DNA of 64,000 nucleotides from Bretschneidera sinensis (GCA_023935145.1 CM043702.1:79608320-79672319), one strand, 5' to 3'. Positions 44,629 to 56,322 are shown, counted from the stretch's first letter. The notes: generated by a model from the sequence alone, not told the origin. Program-made: numbers and translations.

Positions 44629-45631
44629 TGTTGGGAAACCACCTTGACAAGATGCCCAGGGGTGATCTTCCAAACACCAAGTCTAGAATGACTTATAAAG
44701 AAAAGATACAGCAACCAAAGCAAGAAAGAAGATAAGCAATTGTTATCAAGGTTCGGCAATAGCCTACGTCCCCATTAGTTCACCTGAACTCTCTGCACTA
44801 TCTTATCAATGGTTTTTTTACAATCACAGCAACCCTTCTCCAAGAAGCCTAAGTTCTTGAAGAAAAAAAGAAGAGAACAAGAAAGTGATAAGGTTTTGAG
44901 GTACCCTGGAACTTTACCCTTTGGAATTTCCACTTACAAGTCCCTTGAATCCCCTTTCTATACTAATCTCTCTCTTTACAACCAGCCTCTCTAATGAGTC
45001 CCTCTTGTATGCCTGTGTCATTGCACTCTTATACAATTCTCTCATTCACATGTTCTATCACACGCACACACTTGTGTTTATATCACATTACATTCATAAT
45101 CTCATATCACAATAAAGGTAGGTGACCCTTTATATAGTGCACCAACTTCTTGTCCAATCTTGAGTGTCATTCTCCACCCTTAGATCTTGATGACCAATCA
45201 ACCTTAGCCTTTGATCAAGTCTAAGTGATCCTATGCATTTTGATCTTGCATCCACGCACCTAACAAGAGGCTGAACAACCTTGCTTCAGTGTGCCTAGCG
45301 CAGCGGCCTTGAACAGGGGGCGCCGTGGCCTAAGGTAGAGCACACCTTCATCCTTCTCCGGGTGCCGTGGCCTGGGAGAGGGAGAGGGAGAGGTGCGGTG
45401 CTGCTCCTCCTCTAGTACTCCATCTTCTGGGCACTACGGTTTAGGAAAAAGAGGGTCGCGGCCTGTCCTGGTGCGCACACATTTTCCAGCTTCGTGCTGA
45501 GGCGCACACACCTTTTGGTTGCTTGTGTGCTGAGGCACACACCTAGTGTGCTGAACCTTGATGCTGAACTCCTTCCAACCTCAACCATGTTTAAACCTTA
45601 ACCATATTTAAACCTTAGACAAATACTAACA
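44629..45631 (-). mobile_element. 3' LTR of Copia-C
   Basis: It begins TGTTGGGAAACCACC and ends AATACTAACA, 1003 bp, and matches 49690-50657 almost throughout (for instance gatgcc(c/t)aggggtgatcttcc). ttaat precedes it (44624-44628). It holds a purine/pyrimidine block gggagagggagaggg near 45375 that is shorter in the 5' LTR. Confidence 0.95.
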
Positions 45632-45639
45632 ATTTCTAC

Positions 45640-46237
45640 CTTTGTCTAAGTGTTTAAACCCGAACCATTATGCAGAGAACTTCAAGATCCAAACTCGTCT
45701 TGAGTCATCATATCAATCGACTCCAAACCTAAGTAGTCCAAGGCAATGATTGAACTTACTTAGAGGTAGAACCTTGGTGCCTAAATCTGTAGGACTTTCT
45801 TCCGTGGCCTTCTTGTCAACATGAATGCATCATTTCGTACCATTTTCTGGAATGAAATGATATCGAACATCCATATGCTTTGTCTTCTCATGGAACACCG
45901 GATTTTTCTATAAGTGCCATGCACTTTGGATATCCGAAGACACCACCACCTTCTCTTTTAGGACTATCCACTCGTCCAACAACCCTTTGCATCACATAGC
46001 CTCCTTTATGGCTTCCGAAGCCACTATGTATTCTGCCTCCGTTGTTGAGAGTGCTACCACCGACTGCAACCGAGCCTTCCAATACCTCAGTAACCACTTC
46101 ATCCCAAGCCAAAGCTCTTTTTCGGGATTACTCACACATCTGCTGAGAACACCCATTGCCTGAGAAATGTCGGGTCTAGTGCTCAGCATCATGGACATGA
46201 CTGGTCCAACCGCACTAGAGTAAGGGACCTTTACCAT
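45640..46237 (-). pseudogene. Copia-C RNase H remnant
   Basis: The minus strand shows VPYSSAVGPVMSMMLSTRPD and AMGVLSRCVSNP, then, after a jump, QSVVALSTTEAEYIVASEA with the acidic residues of the RNase H core, and the tail KFNHCLGLLRFG near 45740. The block between LLRYWKA and RLQSVVAL, where the WVDADWAGD-like Asp should stand, is lost by deletion. Confidence 0.75.
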
Positions 46238-46288
46238 TTCCTTCTTCTCCTAATCCATTCCAGGACATCATTCGATAGAGAACTTGAA

Positions 46289-46780
46289 ATGACCAGCAAG
46301 GAGAACCTTCACTGGTTTACCATCTTCCATAGAAGATCAAGAAACCTTCAACCCTTTTCTCTCCCTTTCTCGAATTCTTCTCATACCAAGGATCTTTTGT
46401 GCAAGGCTAAGATCCTTCCTCTCGAACTCCTCACTGATTTGAGATGTAAACCTTTTCATCCTCTCCCTACTGTTCCGAACCAACAACATATCAACGATAT
46501 AGATGAGGATACTCACCATTTTCTCCACCTTGTGTCCAGGTGAGAAAGTTTATGTGAGATCTATGTCTTCTCTTCTTGTGAACCCCTTCACCACCAGCCT
46601 AGCCTTGTTCCAGACTTCATCTCCTGGAGGGTACCTTTCTTTGATCTTGTAAGTCCACTTACAATCCACAACTCTCTGTTTTCCTGGAATGTTCATCAAT
46701 TCCCAAAAGTTGTTCTTCCTCAAAGAATCAATTTCTTCCTCCATAGCTAGCTTCCATCTTGGTGAATCCTTACATCCCAT
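46289..46780 (-). pseudogene. Copia-C reverse transcriptase remnant
   Basis: RT begins at 46780 with DSPRWKLAMEEEIDSLRKNN, WELMNIPGKQRVVDCKWTYK and KARLVVKGFTRREDIDLT. It then jumps, with about 100 residues missing, to KMVSILIYIVDMLLV (46525-46480) and KDLSLAQKILGMR. The YVDD box reads YIVD, so one catalytic aspartate is gone. Dead enzyme. Confidence 0.8.
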
Positions 46781-46906
46781 GGCATCAATGTAAGTCTCTT
46801 ATTCACTCATCTCTCCTTTTGTCTAAGGAGCTGCTGCATTTGCAACATCTGCAAACCCATATCTTGAAGGTGGTTCGACTAGCCTTCTTTCCCGATCTCT
46901 TGTGAG

Positions 46907-47824
46907 CTAATAGTCCTTCTGACTTGTTGCATCATCCTCTTTCAGTTCAGCCTCCTCATGAGTGTCCTGAGCTTCGCATTCATCAATGGGCTCTACCTGG
47001 TCCGAACCCTCTTGCCTTCCTTGCTCTACCTGAACTGAATCTTCTTTGATGCTATGCTTCACAAATGCTGAACTAGTTTGCTCACTAGCCCCTGCAGGGT
47101 TAGTTTTCTCCAAATAGGGAAATAACAATTCATTAAAAAAGACATCCCTATTTATTATGAGTCTTAATCCTTCTTTCTCCAAGGACCACAACCTATACCC
47201 CTTAGCCCCTTCCCCATATCCTAGAAACACACATTTTCTAGATCCTGGGCTAAGCTCATCATCCTTTTGATGTGCAAACGTAGCACACCCGAAAGTCCTA
47301 AAGTTGTCCAACTCAGGGAGGTTACCACTCCACATCTTTTCGGGAGTCTTATGGTACACAACCCTAGAGGGTGATCTATTAACTAAATACGCAGCAGTAG
47401 ACACCACTTCCCCCCAAAAACATTTGGGTAATCCGGATCCATCTAACATGCACCTAACCTCTTCCATAAGGGTCTTATTCATCCTCTTAACAACTTTACT
47501 TTGCTGAGGGGTTTTCATAATTGTTCTATGTCTTAGAATACCATTTAACCTATGGAATTGATCAAGTTCTTGGTTGAAAATTTCTAAGCCATTATCGGTT
47601 CTTAACACCTTAACTACCCTGCCCCTTTGAATATCCACCAGCTTTTTCCACACCACTAATTTATTCAAAGCATCTGATTTATTTTTAACCAAATAAACCC
47701 AAACCTTTCTTGAATAATCATCAATTAAAGACAGAAAGTAAATGTTACCTCCCTGTGTTGGTGTTCTTACTGGTCCCCAAAGGTCCGCATGAATATAGTC
47801 AAGAATGCCCTTAGACTTGTGCAC
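46907..47824 (-). pseudogene. Copia-C integrase (long ORF, catalytic Glu lost)
   Basis: A 305-residue open frame carries IHADLWGPV, VLRTDNGLEIF and TPQQSKVVKRMNKTL. The first two aspartates of the D,D,E triad are kept; the third word is usually PQQNGVAERMNRTL, so Glu is changed to Lys. Later words are RTFGCATFAH, KCVFLGYGEGAKGYRLW and NRDVFFNE, standard for the integrase end. The N-terminal zinc site is degraded upstream (47825-48000). It is the longest ORF of the element, but inactive. Confidence 0.85.
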
Positions 47825-48010
47825 TCCGGTGTTGAAGCTAACCCGATGTTGCTGCCCAAGAAAATAGCTCTTGCAGAAATCGAATTTCTCTACCTTGTCA
47901 CCATCAAGTAACCCATTCTTGCTGAGAACTTACAGCCCTTCTTCGCTTAGATGTCCTAAGCATTAATGCCAAAAAACCACCTTATCCATCTCAACCATCA
48001 AGCTTGCTGC

Positions 48011-48300
48011 TTAATCCTTGATGTCCGTGTCTCTGATCATCTCATAGAGACCATCCTTCATTGCTGCTTTAATCACTACCAAAGATCCCTTGGTTACCTT
48101 GAGCTTTCCTCCCTCTGCTTTGTATGTGTACCCTATGGAATCCAACTGCCCCAATGAGATCAAATTCCTCTTCACATCCGTAAGATACCTCACATAACAG
48201 CCTTGTCATTCCATCAAACATCCTCAACTGGATGTCTTCTATCCCCCTCACTTGGCAAGAATTGTCATTTCCCGGTATCCAAGATCCATTTCCCGCTGCT
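48011..48300 (-). pseudogene. Copia-C protease remnant
   Basis: The active-site word WILDTG is seen at about 48288, but it is joined after one codon to GNDNSCQVRGIEDIQLRMFDG, which normally lies some 35 residues later. The rest, RNLISLGQLDSIGYTYKAEGG and GSLVVIKAAMKDGLY, is the usual link towards integrase. The deletion removes part of the protease fold. Confidence 0.75.
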
Positions 48301-48351
48301 TTCTTACCTCTTGCTCACATTCGAGCACACAACAAGAACATCATCATCTTT

Positions 48352-49380
48352 CTATTCTGTCTTGGCAACCGAAGCCTCTCCATTCTTGGTATGGCTTCTT
48401 CCCTCATCCCTCATCTTTTCCTTGCAATCTTTCTTGAAGTGACCCTTATTATGGTAGTAGTAACGTCTCTTCCCTCCAAATCTCAGTTTGGAGTGTGCTT
48501 TCCCATGGCTCTCTTCTCCACCTCTGTCCTGGTAGTAGCCATGTATGTTGTTGTGCACTCTCCCATGGCTCTCTCCCCTACCTCTATCCCGGTAGTAGCC
48601 ATGTATGTTGTTGTGCACTTTCTCATGGCTCTTTCCTCTACCTCTGTCCCGGTAGTAGCCATGTATATTGTTGTGCACTCTCCCATGGCTCTCTCCTCTA
48701 CCTCTATCCTGGTAGTAGCCATGTATGTTGCTGTGCACTCTCCTATGGCTCTCTCCTCTACCTCTGTCCCGGTAGTAGCCATGTATGTTGCTGTGCACTC
48801 TCCCATGGCTCTCTCCTTTACCTCTGTCCTGGTAGTAGCCATGTATGTTACTGTGCACTCTCCTATAGCTCTCTCATCTACCTCTGTCCTGGTAGTAGCC
48901 ATGGATGTTGCTACCATACCGAGTTGCTGAACTTCTTCTAATGAAAAGCTCTTCTCCACTTGATGCACTCCTTATCTTGGCATCAAGATCATCTTGCAAC
49001 TCTTTATTAGGATAAAATTTAAAAGCAAAGATTCGTTTACGAAGATACCTCTTATTAGGGAGAGTCTTGGCAAGAAACAACTCATCTAGTTTATTCCATA
49101 TGACAGTTGGATCTTCCGAGTCTCCGCACTCCCATGTGACACTATCCGACATGTACAAGAAGATGGTGCTGTAAGCCATCTTCTTCATCTTATTCCGTTG
49201 GTCCTCCGTGGTACTTGCTGGAAAAGTGTCATCTTCTCTAATCGCCAAGTCCACCTTTTGTTGTATAAGAACAACCTTGATCTTCCGCTTCCAAAGGTAA
49301 AAATCTCCATTTCCATCAAACTTCTTAATACCGAAATTTGAACCCATCTTGCGGAGAAGATCCCTTAATTCATGCAGCAC
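48352..49380 (-). pseudogene. Copia-C Gag with expanded 20-residue repeats
   Basis: Gag starts at 49380 or a little downstream (GSNFGIKKFDGNGDFYLWKR) and shows IREDDTFPASTTEDQ, TVIWNKLDELFLAKTL, RKRIFAFKFYPNKELQDDLD. A piece of the Gag core is then missing, and SGEELFIRRSSA leads into the repeats GYYRDRGRGESHGRVHSNIH (48480-48915). An in-frame stop is at 48874. The zinc knuckle follows as YYYHNKGHFKKDC: the first two Cys of CX2CX4HX4C are lost. Confidence 0.8.
48478..48915. repeat. 60-bp tandem array inside Copia-C gag, seven to eight copies
   Basis: Units of exactly 60 bases, each with ccatggctctctcctctacc, tggtagtagccatg and tgtgcactctcc-like words, follow without gaps. 60 is a multiple of three, so a 20-residue unit (Arg/Gly/Ser/His/Tyr-rich) is kept in the Gag frame and all other frames stay open too, which makes the long opposite-strand ORFs here meaningless. 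Confidence 0.95.
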
Positions 49381-49689
49381 CCATAATTTCTCTCCAACTT
49401 TTTCTAAACCTCAAGAACACAGATCGAAGATTGATCTCAACACTGTTCTTGAATCAACCTCAAGAACACGATCAGATCTTGATATGTACTCCATTCTTGA
49501 ATCACCCTCAAGAACATGATCAGATATTGATCTTAACTCCGTCCTTGATTCACCTCAAGAACACGATCAGATATAGATCTGAACTCCGTTCTTGAATCAC
49601 CCAAGAAGTTGACCTCCGATTCTTGGAGTCTTGACCCCGCCACCTTCTCTTCTTGCTCTGACACCCGGCTATACTAGCTCTGATACCAC

Positions 49690-50657
49690 TGTTGGGAAAC
49701 CACCTTGACAAGATGCCTAGGGGTGATCTTCCAAACACCCAAGTCTACAATGACTTGTAAAGAAAAGATATAATAACCAAAGCAAGAAAGAAGACAAGTA
49801 ATTATTATCGAGGTTCGGCAATAGCCTATGTCCCCGTGAGTTCACCTGAACTCTCTGCACTATCTTATCTATAGTTCTTTTACAATCACAGCAACCCCTC
49901 TCCAAGAAGCCTAAGTTCTTGAAGAAATAAAGAAGAGAACAAGAAAGTGATAAGGTCTTGAGGTACCCTGGAACTTTCCCCCTTGGAATTTCCACTTACA
50001 AGTCCCTTGAATCCCCTTTCTATACTAATCTCTCTCTTTACAACCAGCCTCTCTAATGAGTCCCTCTTGTATGTCTGTGTGTTTGCACTCTCATACAATT
50101 CTCTCATTCACATGTTATGTCACACACACACTTGTGTTTATATCACATTACAATCATAATCTCATATCACAATGAAGCTAGGTGACCCTTTATATAGTGC
50201 ACCAACTTCTTGTCCAATCTTGAGTGTCATTCTCCACCCTTAGATCTTGATGACTAATCAACCTTAGCCTTCGAACAAGTCTAAGTGATCCTGTGCATTT
50301 CGATTTTGCATCCACGCACCTAACAAGAGGCTGAACAACCTTGCTTTAGTGTGCCTTCAGTGTGCCTAGCGCAGCAGCCTAAGGCATAGCACACCTTCAT
50401 CCTTCTCTGGGTGTCGCTACCTGGGAGAGGGAGAGGTGCGGTGCTACTCCTCCTCCAGCACTCAATCTTCTGGGTGCTGTGGCCTGGGAAGAGGAGGGTC
50501 GCGGCCTGACCTGGTGCGCACATATTTTCTAGCTTCGTGCTGAGTCGCACACACCTTTTGGTTGCTTTTGTGCTGAGGCACACACCTAGTGTGCTGAACC
50601 TTAATGCTGAACTCTTTCCAGCCTTAACCATGTTTAAACCTAAGACAAATACCAACA
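49690..50657 (-). mobile_element. 5' LTR of Copia-C
   Basis: 968 bp, TGTTGGGAAACCACC ... AATACCAACA, next to the primer site at 49677-49688 and followed by ttaat (50658-50662). It lacks a few short blocks of the 3' LTR (for example around 50360 and 50630), giving the length difference. Confidence 0.95.
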
Positions 50658-50789
50658 TTAATGATATTGTTTTAGGGAAATTCCAAGTTTTCTTCTTTTT
50701 GGCTTGCTGTCTTTTTACTACAATTGCACTTTGGGTTTTGATATTACGATCTTGTTAACAACCGAGGTGCTTCGTGAGCTATACTCGGG

Positions 50790-52000
50790 GTATATACTAC
50801 CGGTAGAACTTATGAAGGTTCTCTACATTCTAAGTGTGAGGAACATGTTTACCACATAGCTCATTGAGTTCAAAAGTCTCGGTACGACATACCTTTCTGA
50901 TGCAATATGGGCTTTGCTAGTTTGAGACGAGCTTCCTCATTTCTAGTGGACGAGACACTTCGCTTTTCATAGGACAAGGTTATGCAACTTGAAACTTTTG
51001 TTTCAGACTTAAGAGTTATAGTATTTGGCGATCCTCTATTGATAGGCTGCTAGCCGAATCTTTGCTTCACCTTTAGCCTCGTCGATAAGATCGACGTTAA
51101 CCCATAGGGCTTATTCGTTATTGCGTTGTTTAAAGTTCTGTACTCCTAGCGAAGGCACCCTGATCTCTAAAGGAATGACCGTTTCAGAGCTATAGGCTAT
51201 AAAGAAGGGAGTTTCTCCCATGGGTGTTCGAGCAGTCGGTCGATATGCCCAGAGTATGTTTGGAAGGTGGTTGGTCCACTACTTGTCTACTCTATCTAAT
51301 CTTCTCTTGATGCCTTGTAAAAGTGTCCTTATAATTACTTCGGCCTGCCCGTTAGCTTGTGAGTACTCGACAAAAGAGAATCGGTGCTCAATGCGCAGGT
51401 TTTCCCAGAATGTCTTGAATCGGGCTTTGTCAAATTGTCTGCCGTTATCAGTGACCAGTACTCGGGGTATGCCGAAATGATATATTGTGGATTTCCAAAC
51501 AAAACTCCGAGCCTGGTAGTCAATTATGCTGGCCAGCGGCTCGACCTCCACCTACTTGGTAAAGTAATCTATTGCCATGAAGATATGCTTCCGTTGGCCG
51601 AGCACCCTAGTGAAGGGACCAAGGAGGTCCATTCCCCACATGGTGAAGAGAAGTGGGCTTGCGATAGAGGTAAGAGGATTTGCTGGTCGGTGGGGTATCG
51701 AAGAGTACTGCTGACAGCTCTTGCACTTTTTAACCAATTCTATGGCATCTTTTTTGCTTTTTAGGCTAGTAGTACCCCTGTCAAAGTACTTTAAAGGCTA
51801 GGGCTTGGCCTCCCAGGTGATTCCCGCACACTCCTTTGTGAACCTCTGGAAGGCCTTAGTTGGCTTTGGTGGAGCCCAGACACTTTAAGTAAGGTGTTGT
51901 AAGGCTTTTCTTGTACAACTGGCCGTCTATGACTGCATATCATGATGCCCGGGAAATTATTTTCCCAGATACACTTTTCTGCTCAAGGAGCTGGCCGTTA
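50790..52000 (-). pseudogene. Tat-2 integrase remnant
   Basis: The zinc region has KCKSCQQYSSIPHRPA (51730), the core has MWGMDLLGPF, VTDNGRQFDKARF and ANGQAEVIIRTLLQGIKRRL, so D, D and E are recognisable. The C-terminal part has LWAYRPTARTPMGETPFF and YSSETVIPLEI near 51180. Frames break at about 51551 and 51279. It ends 130 bases before the Copia-C insertion. Confidence 0.8.
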
Positions 52001-52009
52001 TGTAAATAT

Positions 52010-52500
52010 CAAAGAATCGGATCAAACCAAGTTTTTTTCGTAGTAATCCGCATCACGGGGATCTCCTCAATGCTAGAGAAAGCAAGTGGCTCAAGGTACA
52101 TGGCCTGGTCGGCTCGGGCCAATAGGAGGAGGCTAATCAAGTTAAAGAGTCAGTCTTCGAGTTTTCGGCCTAAGGAACTTGGGTGATCCGGAACACTTTG
52201 AATTTGGTGGCGAGTTCCTTAGCTTTCTCAAGGTAGCTGGCAATTTTCTCTATTCAGGCTTCGAATTCTCTGTTAATCTGATTCACTATCGGCTATAAGT
52301 CATTATGCGCATCTAGGGCCTCGATGGCCATCACCTTGGCCGACTTCATTACGGCGAGTAATGCCTTACACTCATCTTCATTGTTGGAGGCTGTGAACCC
52401 AAACTTGAAGGCGTACTAGATGGTGAAACCATCCAGGCTGCACAGAATAAGCCCGATGCCACTTTTGGTGCTATTAAAAGATCTGTCGACATGGAGGGTC
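52010..52500 (-). pseudogene. Tat-2 RNase H remnant
   Basis: The minus strand reads LHVDRSFNSTKSG, FTASNNEDECKALLA and VNQINREFEA, the same order as Tat-1 at 537-1030, with more damage (HVDRSF for HVDGSS; a stop within the YSDSQ word). It ends with SIEEIPVM. Confidence 0.75.
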
Positions 52501-53099
52501 AATTGTGGAACTTGCTCAGCCACCTTAGGGTCTGGGGTTGGGTCCGATCTCCCTTGGAGTGTTGTCTCTACGATGAAGTCTATGAAATCTTGAGCCTTAA
52601 TAGCCTTACAGGGATGATATCAGATGTCAAACTCACCAAGCTCTATGGACCACTTGACCATCCTCCTGGAGACGTCCAGCTTGTGGAGCACTTATCTCAG
52701 CGGTTGGTCCCTTAGAAGGATAATGGTGTGCGCTTGAAAATATGGTAAGAACTTTCGTGTGGTGATCAAGAGGGCATATGCCATCTTTTCTATCAAGAGA
52801 TACCGTGTTTCCGCATCATGAAGGATTTTACTCACATAGTACATGGGTCTCTAGACACCTACTTCCTCTCGGATCATGAGGGAAGCCACTATTTCTTGCC
52901 CGGTCAACAAATACAAAAAAAGTTCTTCTTCGGTGATAGGCTTGGTCAGAAGTGGGGATGAGCTCAAATATTATTTCAGCTCTTCAAATACTTTTTGACA
53001 GTCTTCAGTACATGTGAAGCATTTCGCTTTTCTGATGGCTTTGAAGAAGGAGAGGCACCTCTCCACAGAGTTCGGCATAAACTGGCTGAGTACGGCTAC

Positions 53100-53900
53100 T
53101 TACCCCATTAACCGTTGTACTTCTTTTATCATTTGAGGGGGGTCATACCAAGGATAGCCTCGATTTTTTTTGGGTTAGCCTCTATTCCCCTTTGGGTTAC
53201 CATAAAGCCAAGAAACTTTCCCCCAGTGACTCTAAAAGCGCACTCCGCGGGGTTCAGCTTCATCTGGTGGCACCAAAGTACTTCGAATGCTTCCTCTAAG
53301 TCAGCTTCTTGATCCTTCACCTTGACGCTCTTGACTAGCATGTCGTCTACATAGACCTCCATGTTTCTCCTGATCTGTTCGTGGAAGATCTTGTTCATCA
53401 AGCTCTAGTAGGTTGCCCCAATATTTTTAAGTCCAAAAGGTATGGCCTTGTAACAGTATAACCCTTGGCTTGTGACAAAGGTTATTTTCTCTGGTTGGGC
53501 TCTTGCATGAGGATCTGGTTGTAGCCAGAATAGGCATCCATGAAGGTTAGAAGCTCATTTCTCGAGGTCATATCGACAAGCTGATCGATCCATGGCAATG
53601 AAAAGCTATCATTCGGGCAAGATTTGTTCAGGTCTATGAAATCGATGCAGATTCACCACTTATCGTTAGTTTTTTTTTACCATTACCACATTGGAAACCC
53701 AGTCGTGATAGTCCGTCTCTCGAAAAAAGTTGGTTGCAAGCAACTTGTTTACTTCGGCTTTGATAGTGGCCTGCCATTCAGGGGTGAACGACCTCTTCTT
53801 TTGGATAACCGATTTATGGTTTGGGTTAACGTTTAACCATGCACAATGACTTCCGGGCTAATTTCGGGCATGTCTGAGGCCAACCATATGAATAGATCCT
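53100..53900 (-). pseudogene. Tat-2 reverse transcriptase remnant
   Basis: The long open piece 53401-53129 contains MNKIFHEQIRRNMEVYVDDML with an intact YVDD box, KLNPAECAFRVTGGKFLGFM and RGIEANPKKIEAI. Upstream, damaged words for the palm run to about 53830 (SGYNQILMQEP-like at 53520). The thumb follows to about 52960 with stops. Better kept than in Tat-1. Confidence 0.8.
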
Positions 53901-54266
53901 GATTCTTTCAGAGAAGGGAGAGAAGGGATCTTTTCGGGCCCTCGAGGAGGTTAGATCCATTTTGGATCATTCGGGATGCGTCTTCACCGAGGGGAACTGT
54001 GGAAAGTTCCTCTAAGAGTTGATCTATGGGGGCTCTTTCCTTATCCCTGAAGTCTTCTACCTCGAGAGAGAGGGCCTCTGTCCTCTTTCCCCCTCTCACA
54101 ACCTTTAAGTAGCAAGATCTGAAGATTTGTTAGTTCTCTCTAACTTCACCTACTCCGTCATCGGTGGGGAACTTCATCTTCAAATGGTAAGTAGAGACGA
54201 CTGCTTTTAGTTTGTTAACGGTGGGCCTGCCGAGGATCATGTTGTAAGACAACGGTTGCTTGACTA

Positions 54267-54602
54267 TTAGGAAAGTAGTCTGTATAGTAGTTGCTTGCGG
54301 GTGACTAGGAGAACTATGCTACCTTCAGCGAACACCGAGCTCCCTGAGAAATCATACAACGGAGTGGAGATTGGTTCCAGTTGAGCGTTTTCCAACTGCA
54401 TTTGCCAAAAGGCATTGTAAAATAGGATATCGACGGAGCTCCCGTTTTCGAATAAAATGCGTTTGATGTCATGGTTTGCCACAAGAAGAGAGACCACCAC
54501 GGCATTGTCATGTGGAGTTTGTACTCCATCCAGATTGTTGTTTGTGAAGGAGATCATCTGGTCCGTCTTTCTACACTTATGGGGTCTGCTGATGAATGCC
54601 AC
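54267..54602 (-). pseudogene. Tat-2 aspartic protease remnant
   Basis: A 111-residue open stretch has DGVQTPHDNAVVVSLLVANHD and IKRILFENGSSVDILFYNAF. The family word is ILVDNGSSADILF, so the catalytic Asp is replaced by Glu while NGSS and DIL stay. Tat-1 shows the reverse pattern of damage. Confidence 0.8.
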
Positions 54603-54639
54603 AGACTTGGCATAAGCCTTTCTGTTGTGTCCTGAATTG

Positions 54640-56246
54640 CCCTCGGTGGCATGGCCTCCCCAGATTGTCTTGATGATCTTAGTGGTGGTGGCTTCCAGGC
54701 CTCTCTAGTTAGGCTTTCCTCGGTTCGACCCTGGGCTCCTTCAAGGGGCTTGGCATGCTCGGCTTTGACTGGGTAGACACTCAAAACTTTTCCTGGGTCG
54801 TTCGAGCATTCTCCCTTGCCATGGTTCGATAAACTCTTTCAATTGCCCTTGGCCTCGATTTGTTGTTTTAGGGCGAAGCACTCTTCAGTATCATGTCCAT
54901 GGTTTCTGTGAAACTGACACCACTTGCTTTGATCTCGGCTGAGACACAGCAACCTTTAGGGCCATTAGAGGATTGATTTGTCTTGGAGCTATATTAGGAC
55001 GTTCGTCCAAGACATGCTAAGTGGAGTAAAACTCTTACAGTGACCAGGGGCTTTGTACCTACCTTCGCGAAAGGGGTCGTTTAGTTGATTCGTGGGGAGG
55101 GTCGAGGGGGTATTTCCTCTTTTTCTCCGTGTCCCCTTCTCTTTTTCTCTAGAAGGCTTCGTCATCTTCCGCTAGTATATACTTTTCAGCCCGAGCCAAG
55201 ATCTCATTCATGTCATTAGGCAGTGGCCTAGTGAGTTTGGAACTAAAGATCCTGGATCTTAGTCCATTCTTGAATGCCAGCATCTGGACGTTAGGGTCGA
55301 GGCTAGGGATCTCCCAAGCGGTAGAATTGAATCTTGATATGTAGGCCTAAAGTCTCTTGTCTTGAAGTTGGATGATGTTGAACAAAGACTCTGAGGTCTT
55401 CTTAGGCCCCTTGCTACTGAGGAAGTGGGACACGAAGGCGTAGCTGAGCTCTTTGAAAATGTTGAAGCTTCCTGGATTCAATCAGGAGTACCAAGATCCG
55501 GCTGCTTTCTAGAATGTCAGGGGGAACAGTTGGCACATAACTGGGTCAGAATTTCGATGTAAAGTTATAGTAGTTTTATAATGTTGGAGATGATCCAAGG
55601 GGTCTACTAAATCGTTGTAGGGCTTGATTTGGGGAATTCGGAAGCTCAGCAGGAGTGGAGCTTCGAGGACCTCTTGAGTAAATGACGGGTCCTGAACGTT
55701 GAGTTTGTCCAAGACACTGTAGTTTCAGCATTTGAGTGCTTCATTGATTCTTTCCTCCATTTTCTCGATCCACCTATCGAGGCTAAGATTTCTCCTCGAG
55801 GAGGGGCTTTCTTTGGACTTGATGGTGTGGGGTGGTGACGACTCCGCCATGGAGCAATTGTCGATGGGGAGCCCATGATCAGTGGGGCTTGTGTATCTAG
55901 GGGCATGTTGAGGAGGTGTGGACATGGGCTGGCAAGCCCTCTTTCGGACCTCGACTGCAAGGTCGATCACTAGGCGTAAGAGTTCCAGAAACTGCACTTG
56001 GAGCACGGGAATGGCGGGATGTGTTGAGGCGGCCCCCTAGAGATTTTTTGGTGGGTCAATCTCCGTGTAATGAGGGTGTTGCACTCTAAGGAAGGGCTAT
56101 GGGTCGCAGCTTGAGGACTTATGTTAAGACATAGTAGGGAGCCTCGACCCGAACTGCTGGCTAGGGGCACTGTTTTGTGAAGGTGCGGCGCTGGTCCCGG
56201 CAGCTCCCCTACTAGTGTTTCTGGTGGTGTTTTTGGGTGGCATGGC
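54640..56246 (-). pseudogene. Tat-2 Gag remnant
   Basis: Start at the minus-strand ATG 56246 (MPPKNTTRN). Then a long Pro/Ser-rich region, a short coiled coil DRWIEKMEERINEALKC (55770-55720), the Gag domain IKPYNDLVDPLDHLQHYKTT (55640-55560), ELSYAFVSHFLSSKGPKKTS and NVQMLAFKNGL, and the spacer to protease. Stops or frameshifts occur at about 56130, 55725, 55509, 55340 and 55090. Same start and order as in Tat-1. Confidence 0.8.
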
Positions 56247-56311
56247 AACAGATGAGTTCTTTTAGACTTCTTCGCTTTTACTGTTAGTGAGAGATAGTGG
56301 TTTCCCATGGA

Positions 56312-56322
56312 CGACACCAATC
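56312..56322 (-). other. Decayed primer-binding site of Tat-2
   Basis: The minus strand reads attggtgtcgtcc next to the LTR, where Tat-1 has attggcgccgtct. The two changes in the core (C to T, C to T on the element strand) turn tRNA-Asp-like TGGCGCCGTC into TGGTGTCGTC and are of the type left by deamination of methylated cytosine. Confidence 0.7.

Larger units (their letters stand above)
44629..50657 (-). mobile_element. Copia-C: full-length but decayed Ty1/copia (Tork-like) inside Tat-2
   Basis: 6029 bp with two LTRs of about 1 kb, perfect target duplication ttaat (44624-44628 / 50658-50662) and primer site gctctgatacca (49677-49688, TGGTATCAGAGC on the element strand, initiator tRNA-Met). 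The order Gag, protease, integrase, RT, RNase H is that of copia. Each domain has lost an internal part or a catalytic residue (see entries). High LTR similarity suggests the insertion is younger than Tat-2, as nesting also requires. Confidence 0.95.

Noticed and set aside
48478..48915. Regular 60-base repeats looking like an array of repeats and spacers
   Set aside because: Not a CRISPR: whole units repeat, there are no unique spacers, and the DNA is plant nuclear.
48232..48941. Plus-strand ORFs of 232 and 148 codons, hydrophobic or Cys/Ser-rich repeats
   Set aside because: They are shadows of the 60-bp array in the Copia-C gag; a period divisible by three keeps all frames open. The minus-strand frame connects to recognisable Gag.
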